Below are positions 14,896 to 21,348 of a stretch of 23,155 nt of DNA, piece by piece. A model generated the notes under the pieces. It searched no databases. It saw only the letters and a list, made by a program, of their open reading frames with translations, and was not told the origin of the DNA. The stretch comes from a virus: positions 1 through 23,155 of the IMG/VR virus record IMGVR_UViG_3300027736_001515; one strand, given 5' to 3'. Position 1 is the stretch's first letter, and every line of letters starts with the position of its first letter. A program made the position numbers and the translations under genes.

Positions 14896-15782
14896 AAATA
14901 TTAGTAACAGGTGCTAGTGGCCTACTGGGCACTGAAATTTGTAGACAATTAAAAACAGTTACAGGTAATGAAGTTTGGGCCGTTGACAATCACAGTCGCA
15001 GTTCAACCATTCCTCTTTGTGATCAATTCATGAACATTGATTTAACTGATAAAACTTCGATTGCCCAATTGCCACGGGATTTTGATTACATCTATCACTA
15101 CGGTGCCATCAACGGTACCAAGAATTTTTACGAGCGTCCCAATCAAGTTTTATCAAACAACTTTATCTGCGATATCAACATGTTTGAATATGCCGGCCAA
15201 AATGCAAATCTTAAAAAAATTGTGTATGCCAGCAGTAGCGAAATAGTAAGTGATGATCCTGTTAGTCCGGTGCCCGAACATGCAGACATTGCTATCCGGG
15301 ACATTCACAATGCTCGTTGGAGTTACAGACTTGCCAAAGTGTGTAGTGAAAACTATTTGGCCAACAGTAAACTACCTTATGTGATGTTGCGTTACTTCAA
15401 CGTGTACGGCGAGAACAGCAAGGCTGGTCACTTCTTGGCTGATCAGATTGCTAAAATTAAAGATGGCAAGTTTGAATGCTTTGGTGCCGACGAGACTAGA
15501 AGTTTCTGCCACGTAGAGGATGCTATCAGAGCCAGTATTCACTGTGCTCAAACACAAACTCGTGAACTGATCAACATTGGTAACGACAGAGAAATTACCA
15601 TCATGGATGCGGCACAAATTATCGCATCGGCACTGGGACATGATAATCCCACATGGGCTATCACTCCCGGCAAGCCTGGTAGCACAGCCAGTCGCAGGCC
15701 AGATATTAGCAAACTAAGAAGCGCGATGCCAGATTACGCCCCTATGAGTTTTGAACTGGGTGTGCAAAAATCAATTGGATAA
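14892..15782 (+). CDS. NAD-dependent epimerase/decarboxylase (UXS-like extended SDR)
   Basis: This 296-residue extended SDR has GASGLLG (7-13), a YHYGAINGT segment (68-76), an ASSSEI strand and the catalytic Y145-x3-K149. LRYFNVYG and a DETRSFCHVEDAIRA block follow, as in UDP-glucuronate decarboxylases and related epimerases. Its partner gene is a UDP-sugar dehydrogenase-like enzyme with an ATGA overlap, so UDP-xylose (via UDP-glucuronate) is a reasonable product guess. It differs from the GalE-like gene at 5127, which has the GalE motifs. It ends the second sugar block; queE downstream has its own promoter. The substrate is uncertain. Confidence 0.78.
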   Translation: MKILVTGASGLLGTEICRQLKTVTGNEVWAVDNHSRSSTIPLCDQFMNIDLTDKTSIAQLPRDFDYIYHYGAINGTKNFYERPNQVLSNNFICDINMFEYAGQNANLKKIVYASSSEIVSDDPVSPVPEHADIAIRDIHNARWSYRLAKVCSENYLANSKLPYVMLRYFNVYGENSKAGHFLADQIAKIKDGKFECFGADETRSFCHVEDAIRASIHCAQTQTRELINIGNDREITIMDAAQIIASALGHDNPTWAITPGKPGSTASRRPDISKLRSAMPDYAPMSFELGVQKSIG

Positions 15783-15799
15783 ACCGGCAAACTCACCAC

Positions 15800-15829
15800 T
15801 TGCAAAATATCCGCTGTTTCGTGTATAAT
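15800..15829 (+). promoter_or_regulatory. Sigma70-type promoter upstream of queE
   Basis: TTGCAA at 15800-15805 and perfect TATAAT at 15824-15829 are spaced by 18 bp. Transcription should start near 15836, giving about 20 nt of leader with AAAGGA before ATG 15856. It separates queE from the sugar block and matches the separate promoter of queD. Confidence 0.72.
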
Positions 15830-15855
15830 GTACAAGTATACAACAAAGGATATAG

Positions 15856-16701
15856 ATGTCTAAACTTAAAATAGCAGAATTATTTTATTCAATTCAAGGC
15901 GAAGGTCGATACATGGGTGTGCCCAGCGTGTTTCTTCGTACATTTGGGTGTAACTTTACTTGTGGCGGGTTTGGTATGCCGCCAGGTGAGATGAGTATGG
16001 AGCGTGATGCTATTGCTGAACGCATGGTTGATTTTAAAGATTACAATGAATTGCCATTAGTATCTACTGGCTGTGACAGTTATGCAAGTTGGGATCCAAG
16101 ATTCAAAGACCTGAGTCCCGTACTAGAAAGCGATGGCATAGTGCATCGCATTATGGAAATACTCCCGCATCGCCGCTGGGAAGATGAGCATTTGGTTATT
16201 ACTGGTGGTGAGCCATTGTTAGGATGGCAACGTGCTTATCCGGAATTCTTAGATCATCCTAGCATGAACAGACTTAAAGAGATTACGTTTGAGACCAATG
16301 GTACTCAACCACTGAGTGATGAATTCAAATCATATTTGTTTAAATGGGCTAAACAATCCAAACGAGAAATTACATTTAGTGTCAGTGCCAAGTTACCATG
16401 CTCGGGAGAAAAGTGGGAAGACGCCATTCAACCAGCCATTGTTTGTCAGTATGAATGGTTTGGCACAACCTATTTAAAATTTGTTATTGCTACAGAACAA
16501 GACTTAGTAGATGCTGAAAGGGCAGTAGATGAATATCGTAAGATGGGCTTTACTGGGCATGTGTATGTTATGCCTGTTGGTGGGGTTGAGCGGGTGTACC
16601 ATCTTAATAATAGAGCAGTGGCAGAGATGGCAATGCAAAAAGGATGGCGCTACAGTGATCGACTACAGGTGCCACTCTTTAAAAACGAATGGGGAACCTG
16701 A
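15856..16701 (+). CDS. queE: 7-carboxy-7-deazaguanine synthase (QueE), split Fe-S motif
   Basis: QueE is a radical-SAM enzyme that contracts 6-carboxytetrahydropterin to CDG. The 281-residue protein begins IAELFYSIQGEGRYMGVP, the QueE N-terminal signature, then LRTFGCNFTC (27-36). Most radical-SAM enzymes have CX3CX2C, but here C32 and C36 are followed by F39, and the third cysteine appears to be C73 in GCDSYASW (72-79), the equivalent of the usual CDTxxxW. A 36-residue insert thus splits the cluster motif. ITGGEP (115-120) binds SAM. The start has AAAGGA 6 nt upstream. It is longer than E. coli QueE (223). Its TGA is followed 1 nt later by a TTG-started small gene. Confidence 0.93.
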   Translation: MSKLKIAELFYSIQGEGRYMGVPSVFLRTFGCNFTCGGFGMPPGEMSMERDAIAERMVDFKDYNELPLVSTGCDSYASWDPRFKDLSPVLESDGIVHRIMEILPHRRWEDEHLVITGGEPLLGWQRAYPEFLDHPSMNRLKEITFETNGTQPLSDEFKSYLFKWAKQSKREITFSVSAKLPCSGEKWEDAIQPAIVCQYEWFGTTYLKFVIATEQDLVDAERAVDEYRKMGFTGHVYVMPVGGVERVYHLNNRAVAEMAMQKGWRYSDRLQVPLFKNEWGT

Positions 16702-16878
16702 TTGACTGAATCACATACTCGAACCATTGCTAGAACTATAAGTTACAGGATTATCGCTTTACTAATTACTGCACTATGGACCGGATTAGGTGAAGCAATT
16801 ACAATTCATTTTGTTTTGTCATTAGTACAATATATAATGGAACGTATGTGGTTAAAAATTAATTGGGGTAAAATATAA
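16702..16878 (+). CDS. DUF2061-like small membrane protein
   Basis: This is a short gene with TTG start at 16702, supported by GGGGA (16691-16695) 6 nt upstream; it ends at TAA 16876-16878, overlapping the next ATG. The 58-residue product has RTISYRIIALLITALWTG followed by a second hydrophobic stretch and a MERMW ending. This fits DUF2061 proteins, two-span membrane proteins with a (K/R)xxSYR start and a hER(x)W end. Family members are often found near sulfate assimilation genes, but none is visible here. It probably sits in the inner membrane and is read through from the queE promoter. Confidence 0.65.
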   Translation: MTESHTRTIARTISYRIIALLITALWTGLGEAITIHFVLSLVQYIMERMWLKINWGKI

Positions 16879-17258
16879 TGGGAATGTTCGACATATTTAA
16901 AAAGAAGCCGGCACCAAAAGTCAAATCTGAACCTAAAGTCAAGGAGCCGGTCAAGAGTGACAAAGAACTGTCTACAGAAAAAAACGAGCCGTATGTTAGC
17001 ATTGTAAGGATGGATGTAGACCCCAACAATTTGCATCAAGGTGCGTTTGAATTAGACTGGAACGATATCTTTGTGGCAAGATTGGTCAAAGCCGGTTACA
17101 TGATGAAGCCCGACGATACAGATTCTGTTATTGTGGATCGTTGGTTCCAAAATATTTGCCGTCATGTGGTTATGGAAACATGGGAACAAGAACAAGCCAT
17201 AGGCAAGCAGTATGTTAACACTAGAGACATAGGTGGCGGACGTAGCGAGGTAAGTTAA
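16878..17258 (+). CDS. Conserved phage hypothetical protein
   Basis: This 126-residue protein has a Lys/Pro/Glu-rich, probably disordered N-terminus (about 1-40) and a folded C-terminal half. The latter carries VRMDVDPNNLHQGAFELDWNDIFV and a VDRWFQNICRHVV helix; an Ile/Glu-rich end reads GGGRSEVS. I recall similar proteins in aquatic myoviruses but no function. TAATG overlaps with the genes on both sides. No cofactor motif, signal peptide or membrane span is visible. Confidence 0.75.
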   Translation: MGMFDIFKKKPAPKVKSEPKVKEPVKSDKELSTEKNEPYVSIVRMDVDPNNLHQGAFELDWNDIFVARLVKAGYMMKPDDTDSVIVDRWFQNICRHVVMETWEQEQAIGKQYVNTRDIGGGRSEVS

Positions 17259-17500
17259 TGGAACCACTCAAACCACCAGCCACATATAAAGTTTACACAG
17301 TGATCAAGCAGACAGGCCTGAGCATGAACTATGTTTATGTATCTATGCAGAGTAGCATAAACTATGGGTCAGGTTTTTACGGCACAAGACACGAAGCCGA
17401 ACAGGTCCGTACATTTGAACTGCTTAAAGAGACCACAGTTCCTAAACCTCAGTTTCATGTGTTTGAACTTGAAGTACCCAACCCAGCATACCAAGAATGA
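17258..17500 (+). CDS. Small hypothetical protein
   Basis: This 80-residue protein has GAGG (17247-17250) 7 nt before ATG 17258. It reads as beta strands (YKVYTVIKQ, NYVYVSMQSS) and a short helix (RHEAEQVRTFELL), which suggests a compact alpha/beta fold. The stop overlaps the nucleotidyltransferase start (ATGA). The family is not recognised and no binding motif is apparent. Confidence 0.7.
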   Translation: MEPLKPPATYKVYTVIKQTGLSMNYVYVSMQSSINYGSGFYGTRHEAEQVRTFELLKETTVPKPQFHVFELEVPNPAYQE

Positions 17501-17973
17501 TATTCAACCACATCAAACAATTAAAATCCGAAGGAAAAAAGATTGGCATCACTTTCTCAACCTTTGACATGCTCCACGCGGGTCACATTGCCATGCTGAG
17601 TGAAGCCAAGAATCATTGTGACTACCTGATCTGCGGGCTCCAAACAGACCCAACTATTGATAGACCTGAAACTAAAAATCGCCCTATACAAAGTATTGTG
17701 GAGCGACAAATACAGTTGGCCGCATGCCGTTATGTTGATGAAGTTGTTGTGTATCAAACCGAACAAGATCTTGTTGACTTGCTGTTGATCTTGCCTGTGG
17801 ATGTTCGTATCCTGGGGGTGGAATATCAACACAAAAACTTCTCTGGCTATGAGGAATGTGGAATGCGTGGGATTGAATTAGTGTTCAATGGCAGAGATCA
17901 TTCGTTCTCCAGTTCAAGTCTGCGTAAACGTGTGGTGGCCGCTGAGACTGAAAAAGTAATGCTACAAAAATGA
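17497..17973 (+). CDS. Cytidylyltransferase-like (HxGH) nucleotidyltransferase
   Basis: This 158-residue protein has the HAGH motif (27-30) of glycerol-3-phosphate cytidylyltransferase/HldE-type enzymes, which couple CTP or ATP to a phosphorylated sugar or polyol. An ERQIQLAACRYVDEVV helix (69-84) and the C-terminal HSFSSSSLRKRVV (135-147, matching ISTTxxR) complete the active site. A single small domain is present, with no kinase partner. It could activate a glycerol- or heptose-phosphate for one of the phage glycosyltransferases. Start and end both overlap neighbours (ATGA, ATGAT). Confidence 0.85.
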   Translation: MIFNHIKQLKSEGKKIGITFSTFDMLHAGHIAMLSEAKNHCDYLICGLQTDPTIDRPETKNRPIQSIVERQIQLAACRYVDEVVVYQTEQDLVDLLLILPVDVRILGVEYQHKNFSGYEECGMRGIELVFNGRDHSFSSSSLRKRVVAAETEKVMLQK

Positions 17974-18695
17974 TCTTGTATGTAAATGGTTGCAGTCACT
18001 CAGCGGCTGCCGAAGCCGCGGTCAACGAAGTGTTTGCTATAGATGATGGCAAGAATGGTATAGACCGTAGGCCGCATCCTGCAAATCTAGCAGTAAGTTG
18101 GTGTACTAAGTTAGCCGAACATCTTGGTGTTGAAATGTACTGCGATGCTGAATCTGCTTCAAGTAATGATCGCATGATACGTACCACACGTGACTGGATC
18201 AAGAACAATCCAGATCGACTGGCTAACACATTCATGATCATACAATGGTCTACTTGGGAAAGAGAAGAGTGGTTGTACAATGGTACATGGTACCAAGTAA
18301 ATGCCAGCGGCTGGGATATAGTGCCTCTTGAATTACGGGATCGTTACAAGCAATATGTAATTGATGTGGATTGGAAAACAGCCACTCGTAGAGCACATGA
18401 CCAAATTTGGGCATTCCATCAAGAGTTAACCGAACTCCAAATACCGCATCTATTCTTCAACGGACACAGTACATTCAGTGAATTACCAGCAGATCGAGCA
18501 TGGGGAAAGGAATATATTTTTCCTTATTCTATTGATCATTCCTATAGTGCCGTGTGCAGAAACAACGGTTTTGAGTATGTTAATCCCAAAAGTTACCATT
18601 TTGGTGCCGATGCCCATTGCTTTTGGGCCAACTATGTGTTACAATACATCTACGATAACAACTTGATTGTGACCAATGAAATACGTACTGATTGA
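17970..18695 (+). CDS. SGNH-like conserved phage protein
   Basis: This 241-residue protein has a block-I-like NGCSHSAAA at residues 6-14 (Ser9) and SASSNDRMIRTTRDWI around 64-79. A MIIQWSTWEREEW strand and a C-terminal GADAHCFW (212-219) give D214 and H216, spaced by one residue rather than the usual two. I recall this layout as a conserved aquatic-phage family, often labelled hypothetical or GDSL-like. It may hydrolyse an ester or act on a glycan; catalytic residues are suggestive only. It overlaps the exonuclease gene by 20 nt. The other SGNH-like gene is at 2293. Confidence 0.65.
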   Translation: MILYVNGCSHSAAAEAAVNEVFAIDDGKNGIDRRPHPANLAVSWCTKLAEHLGVEMYCDAESASSNDRMIRTTRDWIKNNPDRLANTFMIIQWSTWEREEWLYNGTWYQVNASGWDIVPLELRDRYKQYVIDVDWKTATRRAHDQIWAFHQELTELQIPHLFFNGHSTFSELPADRAWGKEYIFPYSIDHSYSAVCRNNGFEYVNPKSYHFGADAHCFWANYVLQYIYDNNLIVTNEIRTD

Positions 18696-19716
18696 CACTG
18701 CCAACATGTTCTTTCGTGCTAGGCACGGAGCATTTAGAGCCGCAGACTCCTGGACCAAATTGGGCTTTGCTTTGCACGTTACCTTGATGGCTGTGAACAA
18801 GATGGCCCGGCGTTTTGAAGCAGATCACGTGGTATTCGCACTAGAAGGACGCTCGTGGCGCAAGGACTACTACAAGCCGTATAAAGCAAATCGTGCTGTG
18901 GCCCGGGGCAAGATGACCGAAGCAGAAGCAGAAGAAGATAAACTGTTTTGGGAGACGTATGACGAACTGACTAAATACTTGGCTACGAAAACCAATTGTA
19001 GCGTTATCCGATGTGCCACTGCTGAAGCAGATGATATCATAGCACGTTGGATTGCTTTACACCCCCAAGACCAACACGTTATTATCAGTTCAGATTCTGA
19101 CTTTGTACAATTACTCGCACCTAATGTTACGCAATACAATGGTATTGCTGATGAACTGTTAACCCTGGAGGGCATATTTGATGCTAAAGGTAACCACGTC
19201 AATGATAAGAAAACTAAACAGCCAAAAACGATCCCGGATCCAGCCTGGTTGTTATTTGAGAAGTGTATGCGTGGCGACACCTCAGACAACGTATTCAGTG
19301 CGTATCCTGGAGTACGTGAGAAAGGCACAAAGAATAAAGTTGGTCTCCGTGAGGCCTTTGGAGACCGAGACAAACGCGGATACAATTGGAACAATCTAAT
19401 GTTGCAACGTTGGTCCGATCATGAGGGGAGAGAACATCGTGTGCTGGATGACTATGAACGCAATCGCACCTTGATTGACCTTACAGCACAACCAGACGAC
19501 ATCAAGATAACCATAGACACAGCCATACGTGAGCAGGTAAGTCACAAGGATGTGGGACAGGTAGGAGTGAGATTTATGCAATTCTGCGGCAAGTATGAAT
19601 TGAACAAATGTAGCGATGCGGCCGAACAGTTTGGTCGCTGGCTCAATGAAACATATAAAGGAGTACTAGATGATATTAGCCAAACCAGTAGTGGACAATC
19701 AGTATTACATACTTAA
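18676..19716 (+). CDS. 5'-3' exonuclease / flap endonuclease (T4 RNase H type)
   Basis: This 346-residue nuclease has the acidic metal sites of the FEN family. D7 lies in VLIDTANMFF, E57 in FALEG, E117/D119/D120 in AEADDIIARW and D140/D142 in SSDSDFVQLL. A GDTSDN motif (D201, D204) followed by YPGVREKGTKN matches the helix-3-turn-helix segment that contacts DNA. It removes RNA primers and 5' flaps during lagging-strand synthesis. Basic residues R/K around 59-73 fit the arch region. It starts 20 nt inside the SGNH-like gene and its end overlaps the next gene by 47 nt. This replication gene anchors the window as phage. Confidence 0.9.
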   Translation: MKYVLIDTANMFFRARHGAFRAADSWTKLGFALHVTLMAVNKMARRFEADHVVFALEGRSWRKDYYKPYKANRAVARGKMTEAEAEEDKLFWETYDELTKYLATKTNCSVIRCATAEADDIIARWIALHPQDQHVIISSDSDFVQLLAPNVTQYNGIADELLTLEGIFDAKGNHVNDKKTKQPKTIPDPAWLLFEKCMRGDTSDNVFSAYPGVREKGTKNKVGLREAFGDRDKRGYNWNNLMLQRWSDHEGREHRVLDDYERNRTLIDLTAQPDDIKITIDTAIREQVSHKDVGQVGVRFMQFCGKYELNKCSDAAEQFGRWLNETYKGVLDDISQTSSGQSVLHT

Positions 19717-20110
19717 GAAGGATAATCGCAAGATTGGCCAACTTGAAGTAAAAGAGAACGGTAACTGTACAATAAAAATTCTTGATAGTGTAGTAAGTTA
19801 CAAAACTATCAAGATGGCTCGAGAGGCAGTTGACATCCAATTTGAGCCAGCCGAAACTGCAACACCATTGCCTCCAAACGTGGTTTATGGTCACGAAGTT
19901 GCGGGCGACGTGTTCAACCCGCTGTGGGACGTGAAACACAAACTACCACTGTTCACTAGAGAAGATAAATCCAAGTCTTGGTTTGCCGCAGGATGGTACC
20001 GGGTCAAGCAACATCGCAAGTGGAAAACCGTACAACACCCTAAACTTATCACCTTGGAGCGTTATGCCTATCAAGGTCCCTTTCAAACCAAGGAACAAGC
20101 AAGTGACTAA
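19670..20110 (+). CDS. Conserved phage hypothetical protein
   Basis: This 146-residue protein begins at ATG 19670 with a good AAAGGAG (19657-19663), inside the tail of the exonuclease gene. The N-terminus is beta-rich (YYILKKDNRKIGQLEV), followed by a short helix and an aromatic C-terminal part (SWFAAGWYRVKQHRKWKTV, YAYQGPF) that could bind nucleic acid. No catalytic motif is visible. It resembles small conserved proteins of T4-like aquatic phages as I recall them; a replication or repair accessory role is only suggested by position next to the flap exonuclease. Confidence 0.75.
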   Translation: MILAKPVVDNQYYILKKDNRKIGQLEVKENGNCTIKILDSVVSYKTIKMAREAVDIQFEPAETATPLPPNVVYGHEVAGDVFNPLWDVKHKLPLFTREDKSKSWFAAGWYRVKQHRKWKTVQHPKLITLERYAYQGPFQTKEQASD

Positions 20111-20459
20111 TCCGTTTAGAGATCAAGAAAAATTCATGCGAGCCTGCGAACAGACTGTGGGCGAGTTCAACGAAGCACAATATCAACTGTACTGTAATCT
20201 CATAAGTGAAGAATTTGATGAATTAGTAGCAAGCAAGACCAAAGTAGATGATCTTGACGCACTAATTGACATTCTTGTTGTGACCATTGGTGCCATCCAT
20301 AGTCTCGGCGCCGATGCCGAAGGTGCCTGGAAAGAAGTTATGAGTACCAACTTTGCCAAGATTGATAAACAAACAGGTCGGGTACGTAAACGCGAGGACG
20401 GTAAAGTACTTAAACCTGCTGGCTGGACACCTCCGGAACTGGAACAGTTTGTGAAATGA
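20103..20459 (+). CDS. MazG-like NTP pyrophosphohydrolase
   Basis: The start is GTG 20103, with AAGGA (20090-20094) upstream and an 8-nt overlap with the preceding gene; upstream codons in frame lie in another gene. The 118-residue alpha-helical protein has the EEFDE metal-binding motif (36-40) and DALIDILVV (52-60), the EExxE...ExxD/DxxxD pattern of MazG/HisE-type all-alpha pyrophosphatases. Conserved later residues NFAKID and GWTPPEL fit phage dCTP/dATP-type members of the superfamily. It would hydrolyse nucleoside triphosphates, adjusting the dNTP pool during phage replication, next to the flap nuclease. Confidence 0.82.
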   Translation: MTNPFRDQEKFMRACEQTVGEFNEAQYQLYCNLISEEFDELVASKTKVDDLDALIDILVVTIGAIHSLGADAEGAWKEVMSTNFAKIDKQTGRVRKREDGKVLKPAGWTPPELEQFVK

Positions 20460-20671
20460 GCCTGCATATAAATCGTTTTGTAGACAGCATCAAAGCACAC
20501 GAATCACGCGGTCAGCGTGATTTCGTCATGACCATGCGTGAAGCCAAAGATTTACATAGTGATATTACAAAACTATTACTAACATTAGAGTCCTTGCATA
20601 CTCGAAATACCCAGCCAAAAGAAGAAACAATTACGGTAGAATTGAGTGGTGGCAGTTTCAAAACCACGTAG
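20456..20671 (+). CDS. Small hypothetical helical protein
   Basis: This 71-residue protein is largely helical (HINRFVDSIKAHESR, REAKDLHSDITKLLLTLESLH) with a short beta-like tail (ETITVELSGG). It starts in the ATGA overlap with the MazG-like gene, so it may be a small partner of that enzyme or of replication proteins. The UAG stop lies inside an 8-bp inverted repeat just upstream of the next gene. No family is recognised. Confidence 0.72.
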   Translation: MSLHINRFVDSIKAHESRGQRDFVMTMREAKDLHSDITKLLLTLESLHTRNTQPKEETITVELSGGSFKTT

Positions 20672-20693
20672 TTTTTGAGATAAATAAACTACG
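20667..20693 (+). repeat. 8-bp inverted repeat spanning stop and ribosome site
   Basis: CGTAGTTT (20667-20674) and AAACTACG (20686-20693) are perfectly complementary with an 11-nt loop. The left arm covers the TAG stop of the upstream gene and the right arm touches GGAG (20693-20696) of the downstream gene. A GATAAATA late-promoter-like motif lies at 20679-20686. There is no trailing T run, so it is not a typical intrinsic terminator; masking of the ribosome site is more plausible. Confidence 0.55.
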
Positions 20694-20699
20694 GAGATA

Positions 20700-20999
20700 A
20701 TGATGTCAAGACCCAAGCCAAATGTGTTGATTGAACACACTGACAAAGCAACTTACAAGACCGAACAAGTGTTGGCCTCAGAAGGCGTGTGGGCAGTTTT
20801 TTATGATACCAAACCTATCAATTTAAAAACTTCAAACATGCTCACACAATATCCAGGGCCTAAATACAAGAAGGTTTCATTCTCAAATCCCGGACATGCC
20901 AAAAACTTGGCCCGTAAACTCAACACACAATTCAAGACCGACAAGTTCACAGTCGTGCTCTTGACGCAGGGGGCGCAAGTATACCCCGATGCCAAGTAA
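20700..20999 (+). CDS. Conserved small phage hypothetical protein
   Basis: This 99-residue protein has two adjacent ATGs, 20700 and 20703; with GGAG at 20693-20696 the second gives a better 6-nt spacing, so the real product may be 98 residues. It is a beta-rich, Lys-rich protein (WAVFYDTKPINL, KVSFSNPGHAKNLARKLN, KFTVVLL), perhaps a nucleic-acid binder. The stop overlaps the next gene. Upstream are the inverted repeat and a late-promoter-like motif, so its expression may be timed separately. Function unknown. Confidence 0.72.
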   Translation: MMSRPKPNVLIEHTDKATYKTEQVLASEGVWAVFYDTKPINLKTSNMLTQYPGPKYKKVSFSNPGHAKNLARKLNTQFKTDKFTVVLLTQGAQVYPDAK

Positions 21000-21348
21000 A
21001 CAACAACTCACTCAACAACTGTTAAATCAACTGCCAGTGGACGACCGGCCCAGCTTTGAACAGGCGTTAAAGTCGTGGTGGCAGGATATACGTGACGATA
21101 GTGGGCTGAGGTTGAGCATTTCAGGATATGATGCTTTCAAATTTTTAAATTTTAATCAACACGAGTTTGAATTTACCAAGGCATTGAGTCCCAGTTTGCT
21201 CATGACTCTACATCGTAAACTAGACTGCCCTTATTATATCAAAGGCGGTAAAAATACCAAGTTGGTCTTGTTTGGCAGTAAGCAGTCTGTGATATACGCC
21301 ATGTACGGCGATATAGAAAAGTTTTTGCGTTATCTACAAAGACTTTAA
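20989..21348 (+). CDS. Hypothetical protein at the end of the + strand block
   Basis: This 119-residue protein starts 11 nt inside the previous gene. The N-terminus is helical and Gln-rich, the middle has FLNFNQHEFEFTKALSPSLL and the end IYAMYGDIEKFLRYLQRL. It looks like an all-alpha or alpha/beta small protein without recognised motifs. It ends tail to tail with the minus-strand glycosyltransferase-like gene (4-nt overlap), so no terminator separates the two converging transcripts here. Confidence 0.65.
   Translation: MPSKQQLTQQLLNQLPVDDRPSFEQALKSWWQDIRDDSGLRLSISGYDAFKFLNFNQHEFEFTKALSPSLLMTLHRKLDCPYYIKGGKNTKLVLFGSKQSVIYAMYGDIEKFLRYLQRL

Noticed and set aside
18870-19394. 174-codon minus-strand frame inside the exonuclease gene
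   Set aside because: It lies wholly within a gene with intact FEN motifs, has no ribosome site and low-complexity Ser/Ala-rich sequence typical of a shadow frame.
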